Part shown: positions 11,074 through 19,080 of the stretch, piece by piece
How the letters are laid out: each line of letters starts with the position of its first letter
How positions within the stretch are numbered: the stretch's first letter is position 1
NCBI RefSeq assembly: GCF_017114825.1
Contig: NZ_JADEVO010000024.1
Location: forward strand, 1 to 64,000
Direction of reading: 5' to 3'
From: Pseudomonas gregormendelii
Lineage (GTDB): Bacteria; Pseudomonadota; Gammaproteobacteria; Pseudomonadales; Pseudomonadaceae
Length of the DNA: 64,000 nt
Program-made: the position numbers and the translations under genes
The notes under the pieces: generated by a model
Seen by the model: only the letters and a program-made list of their open reading frames with translations
Told to the model about the DNA's origin: nothing
Database searches by the model: none

Positions 11074-11214
11074 TCAAGCGACCTTTTCGTGCTGAATGCC
11101 GTAAGTTGAGAGCGCCAAGTCGGGTTTGATCGTGTCCGCCGCCAGCCCAATCGACGGCGCCGAAACGCGGCAAGTTGACGGCTCGGCGGTGTATTGGAGC
11201 GGATTGGCCCAGGT
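11074..11214 (-). pseudogene. Fragment of a phage gene upstream of V
   Basis: An open stretch of 46 codons, ending in a stop 16 bases before V and closed upstream by another stop, reads TWANPLQYTAEPSTCRVSAP and then SIGLAADTIKPDLALSTYGI. It has the position of the last gene before V in a tail operon and no start codon, so it looks like the C-terminal remnant of a phage structural protein. I do not recognise the family. Confidence 0.4.
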
Positions 11215-11382
11215 TTATCTCACGTTCCCCTTGGTATTTATCTCAGTCCCAAACACCATCCCCCCAAAAAAATCCCAAAACCTCCGCCCCCCCTAACAAC
11301 TATCCCTCCAACATGGATTGCCCCTCCCTCCCACATCTGCCTAAATGCCCAAACCAGCGAAGCCCCCACCAAGGACGACCCC

Positions 11383-12174
11383 ATGCTCCGCCTCCCCTGG
11401 CCGTACCTCACCATGCTCACCGCCGGCTACGTCCTGGCGCTCACCTACGGTCAACTGTCCCTCCAGGCCAGCATCCCCATCACCCTGCTCCTGCTAGCCG
11501 GCTTCGCCGTCCAACCCCAAAACCACCGATACGCCCGCTACTTCGGCCACAGCCTGTTCGTTCTCCTGGCAATAGCCTTGGCCCTCCACTACCTGACCGG
11601 CTTCCACAACGCCCAGGTCATCGAGCCCCAACGCTTCAGCGACAACGCCGTACCCTTCTCGATGTACCTCAACCTCGACAAACCCCTGCTCGGCTTCTGG
11701 CTCCTGCTCGCCTGCCCCTGGATCATCGCCCAACGCGCCTTCAGCCCAACCCTGAAAACCGGCGCCATCGCCCTGACCCTCACCGCACTCGCCACCTTCA
11801 CCTGCGCCTGGCTGCTGGGCATCATCCAATGGGCCCCCAAATGGCCCGACGTCGCGCGCATCTGGCTCCTCAACAACCTGCTATTAGTCACCCTGGTAGA
11901 AGAAGCCCTGTTCCGCGGCTATATACAGGGCGGCCTGAGCCAAAGACTCAAACACCTCCCGTACGGCGAACACCTCGCCGTGTTACTTGCTGCAACAGTT
12001 TTTGGGCTCGCGCACTGGGGCGCCGGGTGGCAGTGGATGCTGCTGGCAACCCTCGCCGGCATCGGCTACGGCCTGGCCTACCGCTTCGGCGGACTGGCCG
12101 CAGCCATCGCCACGCATTTCGGGTTAAACCTGCTGCACTTCGGGCTGTTCACCTACCCAATGCTGGCGGGATAG
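11383..12174 (+). CDS. CPBP-family intramembrane metalloprotease
   Basis: 263-residue membrane protein of the CAAX prenyl protease 2 / bacteriocin-processing (CPBP, Abi) family. About eight hydrophobic segments. The conserved motifs are present near residues 170-250: EEALFRGYIQGG (the EExxxR motif), FGLAHWGAGWQW (motif with His) and ATHFGLNLLHF (HxxxN). These residues line a glutamate-type intramembrane active site in the family. The ATG at 11383 follows AAGGACGACCCC; the longer upstream frame is proline-rich and not conserved. Substrate unknown. It is the last gene before the polysaccharide locus and not obviously part of it. Confidence 0.88.
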   Translation: MLRLPWPYLTMLTAGYVLALTYGQLSLQASIPITLLLLAGFAVQPQNHRYARYFGHSLFVLLAIALALHYLTGFHNAQVIEPQRFSDNAVPFSMYLNLDKPLLGFWLLLACPWIIAQRAFSPTLKTGAIALTLTALATFTCAWLLGIIQWAPKWPDVARIWLLNNLLLVTLVEEALFRGYIQGGLSQRLKHLPYGEHLAVLLAATVFGLAHWGAGWQWMLLATLAGIGYGLAYRFGGLAAAIATHFGLNLLHFGLFTYPMLAG

Positions 12175-12223
12175 CCATCACGGCCAAGCAAACGTCCGTA
12201 TGACAGAAAGTTCCTACAGAGCC

Positions 12224-12252
12224 TTGACCCTCCCCCCCTACGCCACTAGAGT
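12224..12252 (+). promoter_or_regulatory. Candidate sigma-70 promoter for the phosphatase-kinase pair
   Basis: TTGACC and TAGAGT separated by 17 bp, 136 bases upstream of the phosphatase ATG. Found by eye; no transcript data. Confidence 0.4.
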
Positions 12253-12387
12253 GCACGCTTTTAAAATGGCCCCGGCAGCATTAATGCACCGGAGAAGGCC
12301 GTACTGTTGCGCTGGAAAGGAATTCCATCCCCCTCCTCCTGCTGCCCGTGCGGTCACCACACTCGTTTCCGTAACCTGCGCAGCCCT

Positions 12388-12822
12388 ATGTTCAATAAAA
12401 TCCTGGTTGTATGCATCGGCAACATCTGCCGCAGCCCCACCGTAGAAGCCCTGCTTAAAAGTAAGCTGGCCCATCGCGGCATCGACGTAAGCTCAGCCGG
12501 CCTCGGCGCCCTCGTGGACAAATCCATGGACGCCACCGCACTGGAAGTCCTGCGCGAGCACGGCGGCGACCTGCCAGACCATAAAGGTCGGCAATTGACT
12601 CGAGAAATGCTGCAACAGGCCGATGTAATACTGACCATGGAACAGCGCCACGTGGACAGCATCGCGCGAATGGCCCCGGAAGTACGCGGAAAGACGTTCC
12701 TGCTAGGCAAGTGGCAGAACAACCAGGAAATTCCCGACCCGTACCGCCAGCAGAAAGTCGCATTCGAACACGTCTACCAGTTGATGACGCAAGGCGTCGA
12801 CAGCTGGTCGCAAAAATTATAA
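12388..12822 (+). CDS. wzb: Low molecular weight protein-tyrosine phosphatase (Wzb type)
   Basis: 144 residues, the normal size. It dephosphorylates the C-terminal tyrosine cluster of the Wzc-type kinase encoded next, cycling the capsule polymerase/export machine. The P-loop CIGNICRS (Cys9, Arg15) is the LMW-PTP C-x5-R active site, and the acid-loop aspartate lies in EIPDPYRQ. Start at 12388 (MFNKILVVCIGNICRSPTVE); the upstream frame is not conserved. Followed after 24 bases by the kinase gene, so the two are cotranscribed. First gene of the polysaccharide locus. Confidence 0.93.
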   Translation: MFNKILVVCIGNICRSPTVEALLKSKLAHRGIDVSSAGLGALVDKSMDATALEVLREHGGDLPDHKGRQLTREMLQQADVILTMEQRHVDSIARMAPEVRGKTFLLGKWQNNQEIPDPYRQQKVAFEHVYQLMTQGVDSWSQKL

Positions 12823-12846
12823 TCACCTCTTGTAAAAGTACCCCGC

Positions 12847-15084
12847 ATGCCAAGCCAAAACAGCCTACCTATTCAGGATCACAGCGACGACGATAGCGAT
12901 ATTGATCTGCTCGCGCTTTTCGGCAACTTGATCGATAGCAAGTGGATCATTATCGGTATTACAACCGTTTTTTTTGCATTAGGGGTCACCTACGCCCTAT
13001 TGGCGACGCCAATCTACCAAGCAAACGCACTGGTTCAAGTAGAGCAGAAAAAAGGCGGGATGTCCGCTTTAGGCGGGATGGGAGATGTGGGCGAGATGTT
13101 CGGAGGTACATCTGCGGCGGTCACTGAAATCGAGCTGCTGAAATCGCGCGCAGTGCTCGGCAAAGCCGTAGAGAATCTAAAGCTAGACATCGTGATCACA
13201 CCAAATTACTTTCCTCAGATTGGTCAATTTCTTAGCAGACGCTTCCAGCCAACAACTCCCACCGACCTGGCTTCGCCTTTGCTTGGCTTGAATAGCTATA
13301 CGTGGGGTGGAGAAAAGCTCGATATATTCCAATTTGAAGTACCGGATGCGTATCTGGGGAAAACACTGACGCTGAGAGCAGAAGGCGAAGACAGTTTCAT
13401 ACTGATTAATGGTGACGAAGAACTCCTATTGAGCGGAAAAACTGGTGACAAGATTGAGCACGACGGCTTCAAGGTTCAAATCTCCACACTCAATGCTAAT
13501 CCAGGTGCATTGTTCTACATCACTAAGCAGCGCCGGCTGAGCACTATTTTGCAATATCAGGCAAATCTAGATGCTAACGAACGAGGCAAAGAGTCCGGTA
13601 TCATCGCCCTATCGCTGGAAAGCGCGGATCCTGCTCAGGCCAGCCGAATTTTAGATGAAGTCAGCCGACTGTACGTACTACAGAACGTTCAGCGCAACTC
13701 GGCTGAGGCAGCGCAAAGCTTGGAATTTCTCCGCACTCAATTGCCGGATGTTCGCAAACAGCTCGAGAAAGCCGAGGGACAACTGAACGCTTACCAGACC
13801 AGCGCTCGCTCAGTAGACATCACTATTGAAACAAAAGCTGTGCTCGATCAGATCGTTGCACTGGAAACGTTAATTTCCGAATTAAAGCTAAAACAAGCGG
13901 AAATGGAGCATCGTTTCACTCGGGAACACCCGGCCTATCAAGCCTTAATGACCCAGATGGGGCAACTGGACCAGCAAAAACGAGCGTTAGAAAAGAAAGT
14001 TAAAAATTTGCCAGAAACTCAGCAGGAATTGTTACGCCTTGCACGCGACATGCAAGTGACCACAGAGATATACACGCAGCTATTAAACAAAACTCAAGAG
14101 CTGGATATCATTCGAGCGGGTACTGTTGGCAATGTTCGCATCATTGATGCTGCTGAAGCGAACACAGAAAAACCAGTTCAACCAAAAAAACAAATGATTG
14201 TATTAATTGCGACGCTGCTCGGCGCACTAATTTCTATAGCATACGTACTAATTCACAGAGCATTTAATCGCGGCATCGAAGACCCTGAGGCGATCGAACA
14301 ATTAGGCATCCCTGTTTACGCCTCAATCCCGCTTAGCAAGGGACAATCACTAATCGAAAACAATTTGAGAGGCAATAGTAAGGATCAGGGCGGCTCATTG
14401 CTGTTGGCTGTGATTAACCCCGCAGACCTTGCTGTTGAATCATTGCGCAGCTTAAGAACTAGCCTTCACTTTGCAACACTCGAGGCGAAGAACAATATAT
14501 TGATGATCTCGGGACCGAGCCCAGCCGTCGGTAAATCCTTCGTATCCTGCAATTTAGCGGCGATTATCGCCCAAACTGGTCAAAAAGTTCTATTGGTCGA
14601 TGCGGACATGCGTAAGGGCTACCTCAACAAGATGTTCCGCATGGACGTCAGCAACGGCTTATCCGACCTACTGGCTGGTAAGATCGATCTGAACAAAGCA
14701 ATCCATCAAACGGAAGTCGAAAACCTGGACGTTATCACTCGCGGCCAAATACCACCGAACCCGTCGGAACTGCTGATGCATAGCAACTTCACCCATTTTT
14801 TGGAAAAAATCAGCAGCCAGTACGACTTGGTAATTATCGATACTCCACCGATCCTGGCAGTGACTGATGCAGCCTTGGTTGGTCGACAGGCCGGCACAAG
14901 TCTGATCGTTACCCGTTTCGGCGTTAACGCCGTTAAGGAAATCCAGGTGACCAAGCGCCGATTCGAACAAAACGGCATCATCGTCAAAGGTGCAATTTTC
15001 AACGCAGTGGAACGAAAAGCTTCGGCCTATGGCTACGGCAGCTACAGCTACTATCAATACGAGTACGCCTCAGACAAAAAATAG
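12847..15084 (+). CDS. wzc: Polysaccharide biosynthesis tyrosine autokinase (Wzc type)
   Basis: 745-residue inner-membrane polysaccharide co-polymerase with a cytoplasmic BY-kinase. A Wzz domain with TM1 at about residues 36-56 is followed by a coiled-coil-rich periplasmic loop and a second TM at about 450-470 (IVLIATLLGALISIAYVL). The kinase has Walker A GPSPAVGKSF (about 556-565), Walker A' LLVDADMRKG and Walker B LVIIDTPPI. The C-terminal tyrosine cluster YGYGSYSYYQYEY is the autophosphorylation site. It controls chain length and export, partnering the GfcE/Wza-like outer-membrane protein at 30013. Base composition drops from GC-rich to AT-rich within the gene, marking the left edge of the exchanged segment. 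Confidence 0.96.
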   Translation: MPSQNSLPIQDHSDDDSDIDLLALFGNLIDSKWIIIGITTVFFALGVTYALLATPIYQANALVQVEQKKGGMSALGGMGDVGEMFGGTSAAVTEIELLKSRAVLGKAVENLKLDIVITPNYFPQIGQFLSRRFQPTTPTDLASPLLGLNSYTWGGEKLDIFQFEVPDAYLGKTLTLRAEGEDSFILINGDEELLLSGKTGDKIEHDGFKVQISTLNANPGALFYITKQRRLSTILQYQANLDANERGKESGIIALSLESADPAQASRILDEVSRLYVLQNVQRNSAEAAQSLEFLRTQLPDVRKQLEKAEGQLNAYQTSARSVDITIETKAVLDQIVALETLISELKLKQAEMEHRFTREHPAYQALMTQMGQLDQQKRALEKKVKNLPETQQELLRLARDMQVTTEIYTQLLNKTQELDIIRAGTVGNVRIIDAAEANTEKPVQPKKQMIVLIATLLGALISIAYVLIHRAFNRGIEDPEAIEQLGIPVYASIPLSKGQSLIENNLRGNSKDQGGSLLLAVINPADLAVESLRSLRTSLHFATLEAKNNILMISGPSPAVGKSFVSCNLAAIIAQTGQKVLLVDADMRKGYLNKMFRMDVSNGLSDLLAGKIDLNKAIHQTEVENLDVITRGQIPPNPSELLMHSNFTHFLEKISSQYDLVIIDTPPILAVTDAALVGRQAGTSLIVTRFGVNAVKEIQVTKRRFEQNGIIVKGAIFNAVERKASAYGYGSYSYYQYEYASDKK

Positions 15085-15123
15085 CGCTGTATATCAGGGC
15101 GGCGCCGCTGCCCTGATCTACCC

Positions 15124-15657
15124 ATGAGAGCCCACCGCATGCCCCCTCAGCACCCGCCGCCTCGCTGGTACCTGATCCTTTGCAAGCCACGACAAGACTC
15201 GCGCGCCGAAGAGAATCTGACGCGCCAAGCCTTTAAGTGCTACCGCCCCATCCAACTCATAGAACGCATCCAGAGGGGCCGCCGTACCACTTCGGTGCGA
15301 TCATTATTCCCTGGCTACCTGTTCATCCAGCTCGATCAGCTAAACGACAACTGGCACCCTATCCGCTCAACCCGCGGAGTAAATCAACTCGTCACCTTCG
15401 GTAAACAGCCCATCGCAGTAGCAGACGAACTTATCGAACAGCTCCGAAAACGACTTCAAAATCACCTAACCGCCCTCCCAAAAAATTCCACAGCACTTGA
15501 GCCAGGTGACCACGTACGCATCACCAGCGGCAGCTACAAAGAACTCGAGGCTATCTTCCTCGCCCACGACGGCGCCGAACGAATCGTGATCCTCCTGCAG
15601 CTCCTGCACCGCGAACACACCCTAAGCGTCCCGATCACCGCAATAGAAAAAACCTGA
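15124..15657 (+). CDS. rfaH: RfaH-like transcription antiterminator
   Basis: 177-residue NusG paralogue. RfaH proteins bind the ops element in the non-template strand of a paused polymerase and suppress termination and polarity in long surface-sugar operons. The N-terminal NGN domain begins RWYLILCKPRQDSRAEENL, with SLFPGYLFIQLD and RSTRGVNQLVTFGKQP; a KOW-type C-terminal domain (GDHVRITSGSYKELEAIF) follows. ATG 15124 and ATG 15139 are both possible starts and neither has a good Shine-Dalgarno. Its position 0.57 kb before a perfect ops element suggests a locus-specific regulator; a housekeeping copy may exist elsewhere. Confidence 0.9.
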   Translation: MRAHRMPPQHPPPRWYLILCKPRQDSRAEENLTRQAFKCYRPIQLIERIQRGRRTTSVRSLFPGYLFIQLDQLNDNWHPIRSTRGVNQLVTFGKQPIAVADELIEQLRKRLQNHLTALPKNSTALEPGDHVRITSGSYKELEAIFLAHDGAERIVILLQLLHREHTLSVPITAIEKT

Positions 15658-15717
15658 CAACGCTTGTCCTATAAAACAAAAACAATCTATCACCTCCCCC
15701 GCCACCGCCCCCACCCT

Positions 15718-15750
15718 GTAGGAGCTGCCGAAGGCTGCGATCTTTTGATC
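15718..15750. repeat. Half of the long inverted-repeat element
   Basis: Single left arm GTAGGAGCTGCCGAAGGCTG plus CGATCTTTTGATC, with no matching right arm. Lies between rfaH and the main operon promoter region. Confidence 0.8.
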
Positions 15751-15970
15751 TAGAACCTTCGCAACACCACTCACTTGAGCCGCAATACCATCCTCCACAA
15801 GCGCCACACAACCCTCTTCAATGCCCCCCGCATCCACCGCCCCCCAAAACCAATGACCCCTGCCCCAAGGTCCCAGGTCTGGCCGGTCACTCCAGACACC
15901 GCCGTCGTGACCCATTACTCAAAACACACAGTTCCGGCTATCGGATCTTTCCTATAAAACTGCTTTACCC

Positions 15971-15998
15971 TTCACTTTTCCAACCAAATCAGTAAAAT
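15971..15998 (+). promoter_or_regulatory. Candidate promoter of the main polysaccharide operon
   Basis: TTCACT, 16-bp spacer, TAAAAT. It would give a leader of nearly 400 nt before the wcaJ-like start, containing the ops element at 16223, the arrangement expected for RfaH control. Another TATAAA lies at 15953 without a good -35. Confidence 0.35.
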
Positions 15999-16222
15999 GC
16001 GCCGTCGGCTGAGGGTATCAACTCACTCCGGCAGGATGCCATTGCACAGACCTCGCGTTGTGCAGCAGTCAAGGACAGACTCATCTCCTCTGCTTGCCAT
16101 TAAACGAGCCCAGACTCGTCCTGCCTGATTGATCCTCACCCCAAAAAATTGCCAGCGCTTGCGCATACGGCTCACGTCGCACCCACGGCGCACGTTCTCA
16201 GGAAACCGACGGTGAATCCTGG

Positions 16223-16235
16223 GGCGGTAGCGTGC
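16223..16235 (+). promoter_or_regulatory. ops element (RfaH recruitment site)
   Basis: GGCGGTAGCGTGC, identical over all 13 bases to the operon polarity suppressor core of JUMPStart sequences known from enterobacterial capsule and LPS operons. It lies in the leader, 159 bases before the first gene of the sugar operon, on the coding strand as required, and an RfaH-like gene lies just upstream. Confidence 0.88.
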
Positions 16236-16393
16236 CCAAAACCTTGATATTGGCCAAGGCGAAGCGCCTCCCCAGAAACGGATTATGGGAACGCCACGAC
16301 AACAACCGGTTTGTGCCTCAGGCCCAAACAGCAACTCTAGCTGACCGGTGTACATTCTCCGGACAGCGGGTGCAGCCTGGATGGCTATGCCCA

Positions 16394-17806
16394 ATGAACG
16401 TAAGGGACAATATTTTGATTCGCAAGCGCAACACTACAATGCCAGTGGGCCGGGGCCTTACCTTCTGGGCTCAATGGGTGTCAGCAATCGCAGTAATCAT
16501 ATTATTGCTATGCGCACTAGCCGTGATAAAAACCGGCGAAGTCGATACACAGTACCGCATCCTAAGTGTACTTATGTTGCTTGGCTCCGTGCCGGCTTAC
16601 TCCATGATGCAGGTCTACCATAAACACCACGGATATCTTGTCGGTCTTGGCAGATTGCTTGCTGGCTGGCTATTACTACTCTCCGGTTTGATGGTTATGG
16701 CTTTCATCACTAAGACGAGCGAACTTTTTTCACGGGAGGTAATTATCACTCTCGCGTTATGTGGTTTCGGCTTACAAGCCGCTCTGTATGTACCGTTACA
16801 TAATCTAGCACAGCGCTATCAACAGAAGCTTCAGGCCGCTCGCACTTCGCTAATCGTTGGTACTGGGGAGCTCGCACTGGACCTAGCTGACAAACTAGCT
16901 CGACAGAAAAACGAACCATTAATCGGACTGGTAGCAGCAGACGACTTACCATTAACCGACGATAACCTGTATCCAATTTTAGGGAGCCTTGCTCACCTGC
17001 GAGACCTAATCGCGACTCATCGCATTCGTAGACTCTATATAGCTTTGCCACTTACAGAGGCGGAAAAAATCGAAGAGCTTTACATCGATTTACTAGACTC
17101 AAGCGTCGATGTGATCTGGATTCCGGATCTTCAAAGCTTAATATTGCTAAATCACTCTGTGTCGGAAATCGAGGGGTTGCCAGCCATTCACCTGAATGAA
17201 AGTCCGCTGACCACCTATCCTACTGCTGCCCTATCGAAGGCGGTTTTAGATCGCTCGATCGCCCTCGTTGCAATTATTCTTCTTAGTCCAGTATTACTTG
17301 CCACTGCCTTAGCAGTAAAATTGTCGTCTCCTGGGCCCGTGTTGTTCAAACAAAAACGGCACGGCTGGAATGGAAAAATCATTAAGGTTTGGAAGTTTCG
17401 CTCTATGAGAATGCACGAAGATCATGAAGTAAAACAGGCAAGTCGAGATGATCCCCGGATCACCCGCGTTGGACAATTCATCCGCCGGACGTCCATAGAT
17501 GAATTGCCACAACTGTTCAATGCCTTGCAAGGACGCATGTCTTTAGTGGGGCCGCGGCCTCACGCTGTGGCTCATAACGACTACTACACGGGCAAAATCG
17601 ACGCCTATATGGCCCGGCATCGAATCAAACCAGGTATTACCGGATTAGCACAAATTAGTGGGTTCCGTGGCGAGACTGAAACCATCGACAAGATGGAGAA
17701 GCGAGTAGAGCTCGATCTCGCCTATATTAATAATTGGTCGTTGTGGCTAGATATAAAGATACTGATCAAAACGCCATTTACGCTTTTATCCAAAAACATT
17801 TATTGA
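16394..17806 (+). CDS. wcaJ: Undecaprenyl-phosphate hexose-1-phosphate transferase (WcaJ type)
   Basis: 470-residue polyisoprenyl-phosphate hexose-1-phosphate transferase; it starts the repeat unit by moving a sugar phosphate from a UDP-sugar to undecaprenyl phosphate. Several N-terminal membrane helices, then a Rossmann-like region (SLIVGTGELALDLADKL), then the catalytic C-terminal domain: LFKQKRHGWNGKIIKVWKFR, DELPQLFNALQGRMSLVGPR and PGITGLAQISGFRGETET. The last motif is typical of the WcaJ/glucose group, so glucose (or galactose) is the likely first sugar, by inference. Start at 16394 is chosen for the membrane N-terminus; an upstream frame reaches back through the ops element and is not a gene; ATG 16439 is an alternative. 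Confidence 0.92.
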   Translation: MNVRDNILIRKRNTTMPVGRGLTFWAQWVSAIAVIILLLCALAVIKTGEVDTQYRILSVLMLLGSVPAYSMMQVYHKHHGYLVGLGRLLAGWLLLLSGLMVMAFITKTSELFSREVIITLALCGFGLQAALYVPLHNLAQRYQQKLQAARTSLIVGTGELALDLADKLARQKNEPLIGLVAADDLPLTDDNLYPILGSLAHLRDLIATHRIRRLYIALPLTEAEKIEELYIDLLDSSVDVIWIPDLQSLILLNHSVSEIEGLPAIHLNESPLTTYPTAALSKAVLDRSIALVAIILLSPVLLATALAVKLSSPGPVLFKQKRHGWNGKIIKVWKFRSMRMHEDHEVKQASRDDPRITRVGQFIRRTSIDELPQLFNALQGRMSLVGPRPHAVAHNDYYTGKIDAYMARHRIKPGITGLAQISGFRGETETIDKMEKRVELDLAYINNWSLWLDIKILIKTPFTLLSKNIY

Positions 17807-17882
17807 CATGATGCTCACTAACTAAAGCAACATCACAGTTCGACCTTTAACCTGATCATCATTAAACAATGGCCTATCTCTA

Positions 17883-19016
17883 ATGAAAACACTATGCGTC
17901 TTCGGCACTCGCCCCGAAGCCATCAAAATGGCACCACTGGTTCTTGCGTTAGACGCCGATAATCGCTTCGATGCGAAAGTCTGCGTAACCGGTCAACATC
18001 GAGAAATGCTGGATCAAGTTCTGGACTTGTTCACAATCAGCCCTGATTTCGATTTAAATGTTATGAAACCAGGCCAAGACCTGACTGATGTAAGCTCCGC
18101 AATTATGCAGGGATTAAGGTCGGTATTTTTGCAGTTCAAACCAGACATAGTTTTAGTGCACGGTGACACCGCCACAACTTTCGCAGCAAGTCTAGCTGCC
18201 TATTATCATCAAATACCGGTCGCTCACGTAGAAGCAGGACTTCGAACAGGCAATCTCTTTTCGCCGTGGCCTGAGGAAGGAAACCGCAAGCTGACAGGTG
18301 TACTGACTAAACTGCACTTCGCACCCACCGAAACCTCGCAAGCCAACCTTCTACGTGAAGGAGTGAATCCAGGGTCAATTACCGTAACCGGCAATACCGT
18401 TATTGATGCGTTGCTTGGTGTTATCGCGCGCCTTGATCAAGACCCTATTCTTAATGCGAAAGCCGCGGCACCAAGTGCATTCCTTGATCCAAGCCGCAAA
18501 TTAATTCTTGTTACCGGTCATCGCCGAGAAAGCTTCGGAGACGGTTTCGAGCGCATTTGCCAAGCGTTAATGGAGGTCGCCCAGCAACATCCGGAAGTTG
18601 ACATCGTCTATCCAGTACATCTAAACCCTAATGTACGAGAGCCGGTCAATCGCCTACTTACCGGGATTGGAAATATATATCTAATCGATCCGTTAGACTA
18701 CCTGCCCTTCATCTACATGATGAGCCGAGCTTATATCATATTGACCGATTCTGGCGGTATACAAGAGGAAGCACCATCACTGGGCAAACCTGTTTTAGTG
18801 ATGCGGGATACGACCGAACGGCCAGAGGCAGTAGCTGCGGGAACGGTAAAACTGGTGGGCACCGACACCGTCAATATGATCCGTGAAATAAATCGCTTAC
18901 TTACCGACCCTGTTGCATATCGTACTATGAGCTTTGCTCATAATCCGTACGGGGACGGCAAAGCCTGTCAGCGCATCATTGATGCCCTGCTTGCTAACAA
19001 CGGTCCAAATAACTAA
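17883..19016 (+). CDS. wecB: UDP-N-acetylglucosamine 2-epimerase (non-hydrolysing)
   Basis: 377 residues, standard length. It interconverts UDP-GlcNAc and UDP-ManNAc. Family motifs in order: MKTLCVFGTRPEAIKMAPLV, VTGQHREML, VHGDTATTFAASLAAYY, HVEAGLRTGN, TGHRRESFG, and DSGGIQEEAPSLGKPVLVMR, with TERPEAV binding UDP. The next gene uses the product, so the pair makes UDP-ManNAcA. Codon use is distinctly AT-richer than in the flanking core genes. Distances of 76 and 64 bases to the neighbours fit one operon. Confidence 0.96.
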   Translation: MKTLCVFGTRPEAIKMAPLVLALDADNRFDAKVCVTGQHREMLDQVLDLFTISPDFDLNVMKPGQDLTDVSSAIMQGLRSVFLQFKPDIVLVHGDTATTFAASLAAYYHQIPVAHVEAGLRTGNLFSPWPEEGNRKLTGVLTKLHFAPTETSQANLLREGVNPGSITVTGNTVIDALLGVIARLDQDPILNAKAAAPSAFLDPSRKLILVTGHRRESFGDGFERICQALMEVAQQHPEVDIVYPVHLNPNVREPVNRLLTGIGNIYLIDPLDYLPFIYMMSRAYIILTDSGGIQEEAPSLGKPVLVMRDTTERPEAVAAGTVKLVGTDTVNMIREINRLLTDPVAYRTMSFAHNPYGDGKACQRIIDALLANNGPNN

Positions 19017-19080
19017 GAAACTGATTTAAGTCACTTTGTATCTTTAGCATGTATTAACAAAACTTAATCAAGGACGTTCC

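Noticed and set aside
10647..11150. 167-codon minus-strand frame as a full protein
   Set aside because: Only residues from the internal ATG at 11057 to about 10875 resemble baseplate V; the rest is antisense to the acyltransferase or another frame of the upstream fragment.
15622..15915. 97-codon minus-strand frame between rfaH and wcaJ
   Set aside because: It runs through the half repeat element and into rfaH; no family features, and several other intergenic repeats give the same DQKIAAFGSSYR string by chance of frame.
16232..16393. Longer wcaJ-like start at GTG 16232
   Set aside because: This extension would begin inside the ops element and encode a polar, non-conserved segment before the membrane helices.
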